A DNA stretch of 64,000 bases from an uncultured Paracoccaceae bacterium (lineage in GTDB: Bacteria; Pseudomonadota; Alphaproteobacteria; Rhodobacterales; Rhodobacteraceae), in assembly GCA_937864535.1 (NCBI GenBank), contig CALMJS010000008.1:31046-95045 (forward strand), read 5' to 3'. The notes under the pieces were generated by a model. It was not told the DNA's origin and ran no database searches. It saw only the letters and a list, made by a program, of their open reading frames with translations. Position numbers and translations under genes: made by a program. This document shows positions 8,223 to 16,999 of this stretch, one piece after another. How positions within the stretch are numbered: the stretch's first letter is position 1; each line of letters begins with the position of its first letter.

Positions 8223-8855
8223 ATGCTGCGCTATCTTTATGCTTCTGAACTCGCGCTCTTTCCGCGCTTGCAGGCGTCTATGTTTCGCGATCGGGCCGAG
8301 CAATTTCAAAAACGGTTGCGTTGGGCGGTGACGGTTGATGACCGTGGCTGGGAACGGGACGAATACGACGATCTGGATCCGCTCTATGTGATCTGGGAAC
8401 GACCGGATGGCAGCCATGGCGGATCGATGCGATTTCTGCCGACAACCGGCAGGACGATGGTCAATGAACACTTCCTGACGCTTCTTGATGGGGTAGAGGT
8501 GCGGAGCCCGCTGATATGGGAATGTACCCGGTTCTGTCTGACGCCAGAGGCTGACTCCCGGGTCGCGGCAGGCTTGATGCTTGGCGGCGGAGAACTGATG
8601 CGCGCATTTGGCCTTCGGCATTTTGTCGGCGTGTTCGATGCACGCATGGTCCGCATCTATCGGATGATCGGTTCTTCGCCCGAGGTTCTGGGGAGCAGTG
8701 GCGATGGCAAGGAAACCATCAGCGTCGGTCTGTGGGACTATAGCCCGGTGGCGCGTGCGCGGGTCATGGCGAGGGCACAAATTTCCTCCGAGATGTCAGA
8801 GGCTTGGTTCGAACAGTCGTTCGGATATCGGCCTGAATTGCGAATGACTGCCTGA
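8223..8855 (+). CDS. LuxI-family acyl-homoserine-lactone synthase
   Basis: The 210-residue enzyme makes acyl-homoserine lactones from S-adenosylmethionine and acyl-ACP. All classical LuxI residues can be located: R24, F28, W34, E44, D46, D49, R70, F84, E100 and R103, in motifs such as GWERDEYDD, GGSMRFLPT and WECTRF. AGGGA precedes the ATG at 8223. The upstream 72 bases contain a lone TTAACC half-site but no convincing lux box. With the LuxR gene just upstream it forms a complete quorum-sensing pair. Confidence 0.92.
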   Translation: MLRYLYASELALFPRLQASMFRDRAEQFQKRLRWAVTVDDRGWERDEYDDLDPLYVIWERPDGSHGGSMRFLPTTGRTMVNEHFLTLLDGVEVRSPLIWECTRFCLTPEADSRVAAGLMLGGGELMRAFGLRHFVGVFDARMVRIYRMIGSSPEVLGSSGDGKETISVGLWDYSPVARARVMARAQISSEMSEAWFEQSFGYRPELRMTA

Positions 8856-8896
8856 CGGCTCTGGCACAGTCAGCGCAGGACGGGTAGGGTCCTGCC

Positions 8897-10429
8897 ATGA
8901 CATCCGCCGCACTTACATTTTCAGACGATCAGGCCGCAGCCTGGGACGCTATTGCTGACCTTTTGGCAGAGGCAGGCGTCAACTTGACCGATACGCTTTT
9001 GACCCCGAGCGTTAGCGATGTTTCGGCGGTCGTTGCGGTGATCGGCAAGGCAGGATCAGGCAAGACCTTGCTACTCGCGGAAATGACCAAAGCCCTCAAG
9101 GAAGCCGGGATCACCATCATTTCGGGCGATTGGGAAGGAAAAAAGCGTAAGGATCGTAGAACCTTGGCCGTATTGGCCCCCACGAACAAGGCCGCTGCCG
9201 TCTTGCGAAATCGCGGCGTGCCGGCAACTACAATTCACCGCATCCTGTATACGCCGGTTTACGATCCGCAGTTTGAGTTGATCGCGGAATGGCTCGCGGG
9301 CGAGGCCGAACGGCCCGCTGCGGGGACGTTAACCGATGTGGCCCTAGATCGGGCCTATGCGTCCTATCAGGTTAATGCCTCGATCCCTGCGGCCCTTGCG
9401 GCGGCGGGCCTCAGGGGGTCGGATTTCATCACGGGCTGGAAACGACGGGAAGAGCCTCTCGATATCGGATTCATCGACGAGAGTTCGATGTTGGACCAGC
9501 GCCAGTTGGACGATCTCAAGGAGATTTTTCCGACGCTGGTGTTGTTTGGCGACCCTGCGCAATTGCCCCCTGTTCAGGGCGTAGGCGGTATGGTGTTCGA
9601 ACAGCTGCCAGAGGCGAACAAGCTGATCCTGAATCGGATTCACCGCCAAGACGCCGACAACCCGATTTTGGATCTGGCCCACGCCTTGGCGGATCCCTAT
9701 GTCGATTTCTATGCATTCGAACGTCTGGTGGAAGAAGCCTCCAAAAGGGATGAGCGGGTCGTCTGGGCCCAGCGGGTCGAGGCAGAGTTGATGGCGCGCT
9801 CCCCCGCTTTGGTCTGGCGAAATGCGACCCGGATTCGGCTGATCCATGCATTTCGGGCGGCATTTGATGCGCCAGCGGACCAACTGATACCGGGTGAGCC
9901 GCTGATTTGTGACGGCATCGAATTGCCGATGAAACACCGGAAAAAGCGTCTCGACCTCGAGGCGAGAGGGCTGATCAAAGGCGCGCAGGTCATCTACAGA
10001 GGCCCCGGTAACCGGCCGGGCTTTTCCCGACTTTGGGTGATGGGCGCAGAAGAACCGCAATTGAGCGCCGCAAGTATCGTGAAAATCGAAAAAGAGGGCG
10101 AGCAAGAGCCGTTCATCCCCTATGCCGCGCGCATGGGGGCCACGTTCTTGCACGGGGCCGCGGTTACCATCCACAAGGCGCAAGGCAGCCAATGGGATAC
10201 CGTTCAGGTTTTTGCGCCCGATATTTATGCTGCCGCGCAAATGGGACGCAATGAGGCGGGGCAACCGCTTTGGAAACGGCTCGCCTATGTCGCGATTACC
10301 CGCGCCGAACGGGAACTGCGCTGGGTGGTTCGCAATCGGCTAGGACGCCCCTCCGCACCGCTCGGGATTGAGGATCTGGTCGCGCCGGCGGCAGAGTTGC
10401 GCCTGAGCGCCCTGGAGGCCGAAGATTAA
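8897..10429 (+). CDS. superfamily I DNA helicase (RecD2/Pif1-like)
   Basis: A 510-residue ATP-dependent helicase. Walker A is GKAGSGKT (residues 50-57), then LAVLAPTNKAAAVLRNRG (motif Ia), FIDESSMLD (Walker B, DE), VLFGDPAQLPPV (motif III) and near the C-terminus VTIHKAQGSQWDTVQVF and YVAITRAE (motifs V and VI). This order is that of SF1 RecD/Pif1 enzymes, which unwind DNA 5' to 3', but it lacks the long N-terminal part of RecD2. It is a single gene that converges on the TIGR02186 gene, overlapping it by four bases. Its specific role in repair or replication cannot be read from context. Confidence 0.85.
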   Translation: MTSAALTFSDDQAAAWDAIADLLAEAGVNLTDTLLTPSVSDVSAVVAVIGKAGSGKTLLLAEMTKALKEAGITIISGDWEGKKRKDRRTLAVLAPTNKAAAVLRNRGVPATTIHRILYTPVYDPQFELIAEWLAGEAERPAAGTLTDVALDRAYASYQVNASIPAALAAAGLRGSDFITGWKRREEPLDIGFIDESSMLDQRQLDDLKEIFPTLVLFGDPAQLPPVQGVGGMVFEQLPEANKLILNRIHRQDADNPILDLAHALADPYVDFYAFERLVEEASKRDERVVWAQRVEAELMARSPALVWRNATRIRLIHAFRAAFDAPADQLIPGEPLICDGIELPMKHRKKRLDLEARGLIKGAQVIYRGPGNRPGFSRLWVMGAEEPQLSAASIVKIEKEGEQEPFIPYAARMGATFLHGAAVTIHKAQGSQWDTVQVFAPDIYAAAQMGRNEAGQPLWKRLAYVAITRAERELRWVVRNRLGRPSAPLGIEDLVAPAAELRLSALEAED

Positions 10430-11184
10430 CGGCGGAGCGCCGCAAACGCGGCATTAGCAGCCCAGCCGGCCACAACCGCAATCACCAAAGAAAGCAGACC
10501 ATAGAGGGCGGCGTAGCTCTGGCTGAGATTGTACAGCCAGCGTTCGATCCCGACCTTGAACACGGGAATGATCGTGTCGAAATGATCGACAACCTGCCCG
10601 TTGCGGGTCAGGAAAATTCGCGTGCGATAATTGCCCTCGGTCAAATTCGACGGAAGGCTGATCGAGGTATGGAATAGGGTATCTTGGTCAATTATAACCG
10701 CATTTTCAATGACTTGAAAAAGTCTGTTGCGCTCTTTCAACCGGATAAAGGCCTCTGTAAACTCGTTGCTGTCAAAGGCGGTCTGCCCCTCGGCGCGCAC
10801 AATCCGATCTGCCGACACCGCATGTTGATAGTTTTCGAGGGGTAGGAGCACTTCGTCCAAGGGGGCAGAGGTCGCCACAGCGTAAAAACTGGGCGCGATA
10901 TCCATATTTACGGTTTCACTATTCACCCACAGCCCCGCCACACGTTCCTTGCGGCGGACCGCGGCCGGCGCATTGGGCCCCGCGACAGCAATGATGACCC
11001 CCAATTCAGAGTTCGCCGGAGCAGGCGTTTCGCGGCGGATCGCCCCGAAGATGAGGATTTCCGAACCGGTAAAGCTCGCGGTGATTGCGACCTCGTCCTG
11101 TGACAGGCCAAGCACGATCGACTCTTGGGCCTTGGCCGTCAGTCCCAGGGTCAAAAAGACCAGCAGGCACAATAGATGGATCAC
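10426..11184 (-). CDS. TIGR02186 family membrane protein
   Basis: The 252-residue product has a signal peptide (MIHLLCLLVFLTLGLTAKAQ), a periplasmic domain of about 190 residues and a C-terminal membrane helix (about 222-248). The opening of the mature part, SIVLGLSQDEVAITASFTGS, is typical of the TIGR02186 family, which is usually found beside TauE/SafE exporters. The GTG at 11184 overlaps the exporter stop by four bases (GTGA), indicating translational coupling. A role as accessory factor of the exporter is inferred from this pairing; no reaction is known. Confidence 0.85.
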   Translation of the reverse strand: MIHLLCLLVFLTLGLTAKAQESIVLGLSQDEVAITASFTGSEILIFGAIRRETPAPANSELGVIIAVAGPNAPAAVRRKERVAGLWVNSETVNMDIAPSFYAVATSAPLDEVLLPLENYQHAVSADRIVRAEGQTAFDSNEFTEAFIRLKERNRLFQVIENAVIIDQDTLFHTSISLPSNLTEGNYRTRIFLTRNGQVVDHFDTIIPVFKVGIERWLYNLSQSYAALYGLLSLVIAVVAGWAANAAFAALRR

Positions 11185-12086
11185 ATCAAATCCCCCAGTG
11201 AAAACAGTTCCCCCGGCCTCAGCAGCAGGTCCGCCGCGAGCTTGAGGCACACGGCCAGCACCAAGCCCGCCAAAAGAATGCGCAACTGCTCGGCCTTCAT
11301 GCGGGTGCCGATGCGGGTGCCGAACTGGGCGCCGATGACGCCGCCAATCAGCAAGAGCATCGCCAGTACGATATCAACCGTATGATTGGTGATCGCGTGC
11401 ATCATCGTGGTAAATGCGGCGACAAAAATGATCTGGAACAACGAGGTGCCGATCACAACCTTGGTCGGCATGCCCAGCAGATAGATCATCGCAGGCACCA
11501 TGATAAAGCCGCCGCCGACGCCCATGATTGCCCCCAGCACCCCAACGGACATCCCGACGAGGATTGGTGGAATGATCGAGATATAGAGGCCTGAGACGCG
11601 GAATTTCACCTTGAGCGGCAGATTGTGGACCCAGTTGTGCCGCCGTCGTTTAGGCGGAGCCGACTTGGACCGGGTGAGGGCGCGCAGGCTCTCCACCATC
11701 ATCAGGCCGCCGACAATGCCCAGAAACACCACGTAGCACAGGTTGACCAATAGATCGACCTGCCCCAGTGATTTCAAGAGGTTAAATATCTGGACCCCAA
11801 TAGCGGACCCCACCAAACCGCCGATCAACAGGACCGAGCCCATCCAGTAATCGACGCCGCGCCGTTTGATATGGCCCAAGAGCGCCGAGACCGACGAGGC
11901 GACGATCTGGTTGGCCGATGTTGCCACCGCAACCGCTGGCGGAATGCCGACAAAGAACAACAGCGGGGTGATCAGAAACCCGCCGCCGACGCCGAACATG
12001 CCCGAGAGCACGCCCACGAGCCCGCCAATGCCCAAGAGCAGGTAGGCGTTCACTGAAATTTCCGCAATCGGTAGGTAGATCTGCAT
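11181..12086 (-). CDS. TauE/SafE (TSUP) family exporter
   Basis: The 301-residue membrane protein has about eight hydrophobic segments and the two repeated glycine-rich motifs of the TSUP family: GVLSGMFGVGGGFLITPLLF near residue 30 and GVLGAIMGVGGGFIMVPAMI near residue 180. The family carries sulfite, sulfoacetate and other organosulfur anions across the inner membrane; the substrate here is not determined. It is first in a two-gene operon with TIGR02186. An Arg/Lys-rich cytoplasmic loop separates the two halves. Confidence 0.9.
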   Translation of the reverse strand: MQIYLPIAEISVNAYLLLGIGGLVGVLSGMFGVGGGFLITPLLFFVGIPPAVAVATSANQIVASSVSALLGHIKRRGVDYWMGSVLLIGGLVGSAIGVQIFNLLKSLGQVDLLVNLCYVVFLGIVGGLMMVESLRALTRSKSAPPKRRRHNWVHNLPLKVKFRVSGLYISIIPPILVGMSVGVLGAIMGVGGGFIMVPAMIYLLGMPTKVVIGTSLFQIIFVAAFTTMMHAITNHTVDIVLAMLLLIGGVIGAQFGTRIGTRMKAEQLRILLAGLVLAVCLKLAADLLLRPGELFSLGDLM

Positions 12087-12219
12087 CGGTGCGCCGGGGC
12101 ATAGGGACCGTTTGCCCTAGGTGACGCAGTTTCTGCTACAGTGTCAAACCCAACACGCCGGTTTTGAGGTGTTTTCCGACCAAGTTGTTGTGGCCACCCG
12201 GTTTCGGGCGGCCAATCGA

Positions 12220-13020
12220 TCAGAGATCGCGCAGGAAACGGCGTAGTACCTTTTCCAGTTTCGCCGCCCCCAGTGGCGCCATCGCCTTGGTATGTTCGTG
12301 ACTGATTGCCTCATCGCTCATACCGGCAGCCATGTTGGTGATCGTGGAAATCGCCGCCGCGCGCAGTCCCAGGAACCGGGCGAGGATAACCTCGGGGACG
12401 GTGGACATGCCGACCGCATCGGCGCCCAGCGTGCGAATGGCGCGAATTTCCGCAGGAGTTTCAAATGACGGACCCGAGTACCATGCGTAAATCCCCTGCT
12501 GCATCGGGACGCCTTCTGACTTGGCGGCTGCAAGCAGTTTGTTGCGCAACTCCGGCTCGTAGGCATCCATCATCGGCACAAAGCGGCGGTCCGTGGGTTC
12601 CCCGATCAACGGGTTCAGCCCGCTGAAATTGATGTGGTCTGTCAACGCCATGATCGATCCGGTCGGCATGTCAGGCCGTAATGACCCTGCCGCATTGGTG
12701 GCGATCACGGTATCGGCGCCCAGTTCGCACAGAACCTCCAGCGGCAGGCGCATGACCGCGCTATTGCCGCTCTCGTAATAATGGGCGCGGCCGCCAAACA
12801 CCGCGACACGAACCCCTTCGAGTGTTCCGATCACGAGGTTCGGATTATGCCCCGACACCCCGGCGTGAGGAAAGCCCGGAAGCTCGGAGTAGGGGATCGC
12901 GATCCCCTCGACCGCGCCCGCCAGATGGCCCAGACCCGACCCGAGGATCAGACCCAGTTTGACAGGCGCGTCGCCAGCGATGTCACGGATGTGCGCGGCC
13001 AGTTCGGATGCTGTCGCCAT
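12220..13020 (-). CDS. purine nucleoside phosphorylase (class I)
   Basis: The 266-residue enzyme splits purine nucleosides with phosphate into base and ribose 1-phosphate. Visible motifs are the phosphate-binding GLILGSGLGHLA (about 22-33), GHNPNLVIG, the VFGGRAHYYESG block, ATNAAGSL (about 110) and GIYAWYSGPSFETPAEIR with the base-binding Glu, followed by VGMSTVPEVI. It fits the trimeric class I family of about 270 residues. It is the last gene of the nucleoside transport operon, three bases after the second permease, which supports a salvage role for imported nucleosides. Confidence 0.93.
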   Translation of the reverse strand: MATASELAAHIRDIAGDAPVKLGLILGSGLGHLAGAVEGIAIPYSELPGFPHAGVSGHNPNLVIGTLEGVRVAVFGGRAHYYESGNSAVMRLPLEVLCELGADTVIATNAAGSLRPDMPTGSIMALTDHINFSGLNPLIGEPTDRRFVPMMDAYEPELRNKLLAAAKSEGVPMQQGIYAWYSGPSFETPAEIRAIRTLGADAVGMSTVPEVILARFLGLRAAAISTITNMAAGMSDEAISHEHTKAMAPLGAAKLEKVLRRFLRDL

Positions 13021-13023
13021 GAT

Positions 13024-14286
13024 TTATTCCTTAACATAGGGTTTGCCGTCAGCGGCGGGCGCACGCGCCTTGCCGATCAGGCCCGCGACCACAACGATAG
13101 TCGCGATATAGGGGGCCATGGCCAGAAATTCCGACGGGATCGGCGTGTTCAGCAGGGCCATCTTTTGCTGGAGAGAGTCCGCAAACCCGAACACCAGCGC
13201 CGCAGCCAATGCGCCCACCGGATGCCAGCGGCCAAAGATCATCGCTGCGAGGCCGATAAAACCGCGCCCGCCGGTCATGTTTTCGTCGAACCTGCCAACA
13301 GAGCCCAGAGTGAACCATGCTCCGCCGAACCCGGCGACCATACCTGCCATGATCACATGGACATAGCGGGTCCGGTAGACGTCGATGCCCAACGTATCCG
13401 CAGCACGCGGATGTTCGCCCACCGCGCGGGCGCGCAGGCCAGAGCGGGTAAAGAACAGGTAATAGGTCGCCATACCCACCAAAATCAGTGCCCCGTAGAC
13501 AAAGATATTCTGGTTGAACAGCATCGGCCCGATGACGGGAATGTCGCTGAGATAGGGAATGGCCCAGGATCGAAATACCGGCGCGTTGTTGAGGGCGCGA
13601 TAGTTCGAAAACACTTGGCTAGAGACATAACTGGTGACCCCGAGCACAAAGAGGTTGATCACCGTTCCGGCGATGATCTGATCCATGCGATAGGTCACAA
13701 CCAGTGCGGCCAGAATGAATCCAAAGGCTCCGCCGATGATCATCGCCGCCACCAGACCGCCCCAGCCCCCCAGCAAGGACCCCATCAGCGCCCCGGTAAA
13801 GGCCCCGGCCAGCAGCATGCCCTCGATGGCGATGTTCACCACGGCCACGCGTTCGGACAGCACACCCGCCAGCCCGCCCAGCGCGATCGGAACCGCGCGG
13901 ACCACCGTGGCCTGCAACATCCCGGTCAGCGAGAACGACTTGCCCGTCGTGGCCCAGATCAGAAACGCCAACACGAGGATCGCAAACCCGATACCCAGTG
14001 ACAGCGAGGTCCAGCGGCCACCGCCGCGCAGGAACTGCCGCACCCCGAGGAACGCCAGAATGCCCGCAGCAACCAGGTTGAACGGACCGCCGGGGACAAC
14101 CAGATCGCCCAAGGGAATGGCGTCGGTTGGACGCGACAGCTTGAACGTTGCCACCGAGCCCATTGGCACATCGAGGACGAACAGCACCAGCAGCGCCAAA
14201 AGGATCAAAATCACGCCGCCGACCCGTGTTTGCCGCGCCTTGGACAAATCGATCTTGTCGGAATGTGTCATGGTCATGTCGGTCAT
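13024..14286 (-). CDS. nucleoside ABC transporter permease (second)
   Basis: The 420-residue inner-membrane permease has about nine to ten hydrophobic segments and the family block LAGVLSERVAVVNIAIEGML, found in BMP/nucleoside-type ABC permeases of the YufQ/NupC group. The ATG at 14286 overlaps the stop of the upstream permease (ATGA). It pairs with that permease to form the channel; the ATPase and binding protein are encoded upstream. A second conserved block, RAVGEHPRAADTLGIDVYRT, is the loop expected to contact the ATPase. Confidence 0.88.
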   Translation of the reverse strand: MTDMTMTHSDKIDLSKARQTRVGGVILILLALLVLFVLDVPMGSVATFKLSRPTDAIPLGDLVVPGGPFNLVAAGILAFLGVRQFLRGGGRWTSLSLGIGFAILVLAFLIWATTGKSFSLTGMLQATVVRAVPIALGGLAGVLSERVAVVNIAIEGMLLAGAFTGALMGSLLGGWGGLVAAMIIGGAFGFILAALVVTYRMDQIIAGTVINLFVLGVTSYVSSQVFSNYRALNNAPVFRSWAIPYLSDIPVIGPMLFNQNIFVYGALILVGMATYYLFFTRSGLRARAVGEHPRAADTLGIDVYRTRYVHVIMAGMVAGFGGAWFTLGSVGRFDENMTGGRGFIGLAAMIFGRWHPVGALAAALVFGFADSLQQKMALLNTPIPSEFLAMAPYIATIVVVAGLIGKARAPAADGKPYVKE

Positions 14287-15416
14287 TCTGCCGCTCCCTT
14301 TCCGTCCTTGCGGAAGCCCCACGGGAAGATGGCCCGCACGAGGAGGGGGGCCGCGATAAAGACGACGATCAGCGCCTGAATGATGCCGATCAGGTCAATG
14401 GACACGCCTGCATCCACCTGCATTTGCCGTCCGCCAGCCTCGAGCCCGCCGAAGAGGATGCCTGCAAACAGGATCCCCACCGGGTGCGAACGGCCCAGCA
14501 ATGCCACGGCAATCGCGTCAAAGCCCAGACCGGCCGAGAAACCGGGGCTTGCCCGCTCCAGAACGCCCAGCACCTGCGCACCGCCCGCCAGACCGGCCAG
14601 ACCGCCAGCCGTTGCCATCGCCAGAACGATGATCAGACCGGACGGCATGCCCGCGTATTTGGCCGCGTCGGGGTTTTCGCCACTCGCGCGGAAGGCAAAG
14701 CCGATTTTCGACCGGAACAGCAGCCACCAGACAAACAGCACCATCGCCAGCATCAGGAACAGTCCGGCATGGAGGCGGAGGTTGGGGTCAATCCAGTCCA
14801 GCAGTTTCGGCAGTTGGGCGGCGTCGGGGACCGACTTGGAAATCGGGTCCGAGCGCCCCTCTTTCTGGACAAAGGGTTGACGCAGCGCGTAGTCCAAAAT
14901 CCGGTAGCTGATCAGGTTGAGCATGATGGTCGAAATCACCTCGTGCGCACCGGTCAGGGCGCGCAGCGCCCCAGCAATCGCCGCATAGGCGGCACCGACC
15001 AGCATCGCGACGATCAGGGTCAACGGCATCAGAATGGCAAAGGGCAGGTGGTCAAAGCTAAAGCCAAAGATCACAGCCGCGAGGCCGCCCATCAGAATTT
15101 GCCCCTCGGCCCCGATGTTGAACAGGCCAGCCCGAAACCCCAGCCCCAGTCCCAGACCGGCCAGAACCACCGGAATCGCGGCGGTCAGCGTCTCGGAGAC
15201 CGCGTTGAGCGATCCAAAGGCCCCCTTGGCCAGAGCGACAAAGGCCCGTCCGATGGTGCCGATATCGACGCCGGTCGCCAACATGACGACCATCCCGAAC
15301 AGCAGGGCAATGACCACGGCAATCAAGGGAACGACGACGAGGTCCTCGAATTCCTGACGGCCACGGCCCAAGGGACGAAGCAGCGCCTTTTGCAGGTCTT
15401 GGTTTGAAAGGCTCAT
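14283..15416 (-). CDS. nucleoside ABC transporter permease (first)
   Basis: This 377-residue permease of the YufP/NupB type has about eight to ten hydrophobic segments, the FNIGAEGQILMGGLAAVIFG block near residue 108 and the ATPase-contact loop FRASGENPDAAKYAGM near residue 240. Its ATG overlaps the stop of the ATPase gene by four bases, and its own stop overlaps the next permease. The arrangement shows tight translational coupling of the three membrane-complex genes. Confidence 0.88.
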   Translation of the reverse strand: MSLSNQDLQKALLRPLGRGRQEFEDLVVVPLIAVVIALLFGMVVMLATGVDIGTIGRAFVALAKGAFGSLNAVSETLTAAIPVVLAGLGLGLGFRAGLFNIGAEGQILMGGLAAVIFGFSFDHLPFAILMPLTLIVAMLVGAAYAAIAGALRALTGAHEVISTIMLNLISYRILDYALRQPFVQKEGRSDPISKSVPDAAQLPKLLDWIDPNLRLHAGLFLMLAMVLFVWWLLFRSKIGFAFRASGENPDAAKYAGMPSGLIIVLAMATAGGLAGLAGGAQVLGVLERASPGFSAGLGFDAIAVALLGRSHPVGILFAGILFGGLEAGGRQMQVDAGVSIDLIGIIQALIVVFIAAPLLVRAIFPWGFRKDGKGAAE

Positions 15417-16936
15417 GCCATAGCTCCTGTCGTCGCGCCCGCCATGGCCAGACCAATGGCGTTGCGATCGGCCTTGCCGCCGGTATTGTCAAATTCCGCG
15501 ACGATCCGGCCTTCGAACATCACGAGGATGCGGTCAGAAAGTCCCATGATTTCATCTAGTTCGGACGAAACGATCAGCACGCCGTCGCCTTCGTCGCGGG
15601 CACGGATCAACCGTTCGTGGATGTATTCGATAGCCCCCACGTCGACCCCGCGAGTCGGTTGCGAGGCAATCACCAAACGGGTTTGCCGTTCCAGTTCGCG
15701 GGCGACGACCATCTTTTGCTGGTTGCCACCGGACAGGCTTCCGCCGCGCAGAAAAACCGAGGGCGTCCGGACGTCGAATTCAACGCAGTAGCGGGCGGCG
15801 GTTTCATGCACCTTGGGCCAGTCGATCGAGAGGGGGCCGGAAAACTCGCTGTCGTAATAGCTGTTGAGGACCATGTTCTCTGCGATGGTGAAATTATCGA
15901 CCATGCCGGATTTGTGGCGATCCTCCGGGATATGGGCCATGCCGGCCATGTGGCGCGCCCGAACCGAGGCGCGGGTGATGTCCTGACCGTCGAACTTGAC
16001 CTTGCCACGGCCGGGCCGTGTCAGGCCGGTGATGACCTCGACCAACTCGGTCTGCCCGTTGCCCTGAACGCCTGCGATACCGACAACCTCGCCGGAACGG
16101 ACGGTCATCGTCACATTGTCCAGCGCGGTTTCGCCTCTGTCGCTGATCATGCTGACGCCGGTCAGGGTCAAACGATCCTCGCCGGGTTGTGCCGGAGATT
16201 TGCTGACGGCAAATGTCACCGGACGGCCCACCATCATTTCGGCCAGCTGCTCTTCGTTCAGCTGTTTGGGATCGCCCTCGCCAACGATGCGCCCCTGACG
16301 CAAAACGTTGATGCGGTCTGCGACCTCCAGAATTTCGTGCAGTTTATGGGTGATGAACACGATGGCCTTGCCCGCGTCGCGCAGCGCACGGACGATGCCA
16401 AAGAAGTCCTGCACCTCTTGCGGTGTCAACACCGCCGTCGGCTCGTCCAGGATCAGCACGTCAGCCTTGCGGAACAGCACCTTGAGGATTTCGACGCGCT
16501 GCTGGATGCCGACAGGCAGATCCTCGATCAACTCGTCGGGCGGCACCTCCAGCCCGTATTGGTCATTGATCGCGCGGACCTGCGCGCGGGCCCTTTTCAG
16601 GTCCAGATAGTCGAATTTCCCGGTCGGCTCGACGCCGAGCACCACGTTTTCCGCGACGGTGAACACAGGAACCAACATGAAATGCTGATGGACCATCCCG
16701 ATCCCGGCAGCGATCCCGTCACCGGGGCCCTCAAACTGCACGGGTTTGCCGTCGATTAAAATCTCGCCTTCGTCCGGGGAATAGAGCCCGGACAGAATGT
16801 TCATCATTGTGGATTTGCCAGCGCCGTTTTCGCCCAAAAGCCCCAGCACCTCGCCCCCGCGGATCACAAGGTTCACCTTGTCATTGGCCACTACAGGGCC
16901 AAACCGCTTGGTCACGCCGCGAAGTTCGACATCCAT
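15413..16936 (-). CDS. nucleoside ABC transporter ATP-binding protein
   Basis: A 507-residue protein with two fused ABC domains. The first has Walker A GENGAGKST (about 35), Q-loop GMVHQHFMLVPVFTV, a degenerate signature LPVGIQQRVEI and Walker B VLILDEPTA. The second has GVQGNGQTEL in place of a full Walker A, signature SLSGGNQQK and VIASQPTRGVDVGA. Such asymmetry is normal in sugar/nucleoside-type double ATPases. The ATG at 16936 has GGAG seven bases upstream. An intrinsic terminator lies just ahead of this gene, so it is likely made in lower amount than the binding protein. Confidence 0.92.
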   Translation of the reverse strand: MDVELRGVTKRFGPVVANDKVNLVIRGGEVLGLLGENGAGKSTMMNILSGLYSPDEGEILIDGKPVQFEGPGDGIAAGIGMVHQHFMLVPVFTVAENVVLGVEPTGKFDYLDLKRARAQVRAINDQYGLEVPPDELIEDLPVGIQQRVEILKVLFRKADVLILDEPTAVLTPQEVQDFFGIVRALRDAGKAIVFITHKLHEILEVADRINVLRQGRIVGEGDPKQLNEEQLAEMMVGRPVTFAVSKSPAQPGEDRLTLTGVSMISDRGETALDNVTMTVRSGEVVGIAGVQGNGQTELVEVITGLTRPGRGKVKFDGQDITRASVRARHMAGMAHIPEDRHKSGMVDNFTIAENMVLNSYYDSEFSGPLSIDWPKVHETAARYCVEFDVRTPSVFLRGGSLSGGNQQKMVVARELERQTRLVIASQPTRGVDVGAIEYIHERLIRARDEGDGVLIVSSELDEIMGLSDRILVMFEGRIVAEFDNTGGKADRNAIGLAMAGATTGAMA

Positions 16937-16950
16937 GCCCAATCTCCGAA

Positions 16951-16988
16951 TAAAGAAAACCCGCCGCAGGTTGAAAACCTGCGACGGG
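16951..16988 (-). terminator. intra-operon terminator/attenuator after the BMP gene
   Basis: On the minus strand a 13-pair stem (CCCGTCGCAGGTT / AACCTGCGGCGGG, one G-U) with a three-base loop is followed by TTTTCTTTA. It lies between the binding-protein stop and the ATPase start, and should reduce transcription of the membrane genes relative to the periplasmic protein. Confidence 0.85.
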
Positions 16989-16999
16989 CGATCGTTAGA

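Noticed and set aside
12190..12216. Hairpin TGGCC...GGCCA after the nucleoside phosphorylase
   Set aside because: The stem has internal mismatches and no T tract follows on the minus strand, so it was not listed as a terminator.
12781..15407. Long open frames (about 400 codons each) on the plus strand across the nucleoside permease genes
   Set aside because: They are antisense to clear permease genes in GC-rich DNA, have no family motifs, and start without ribosome sites.
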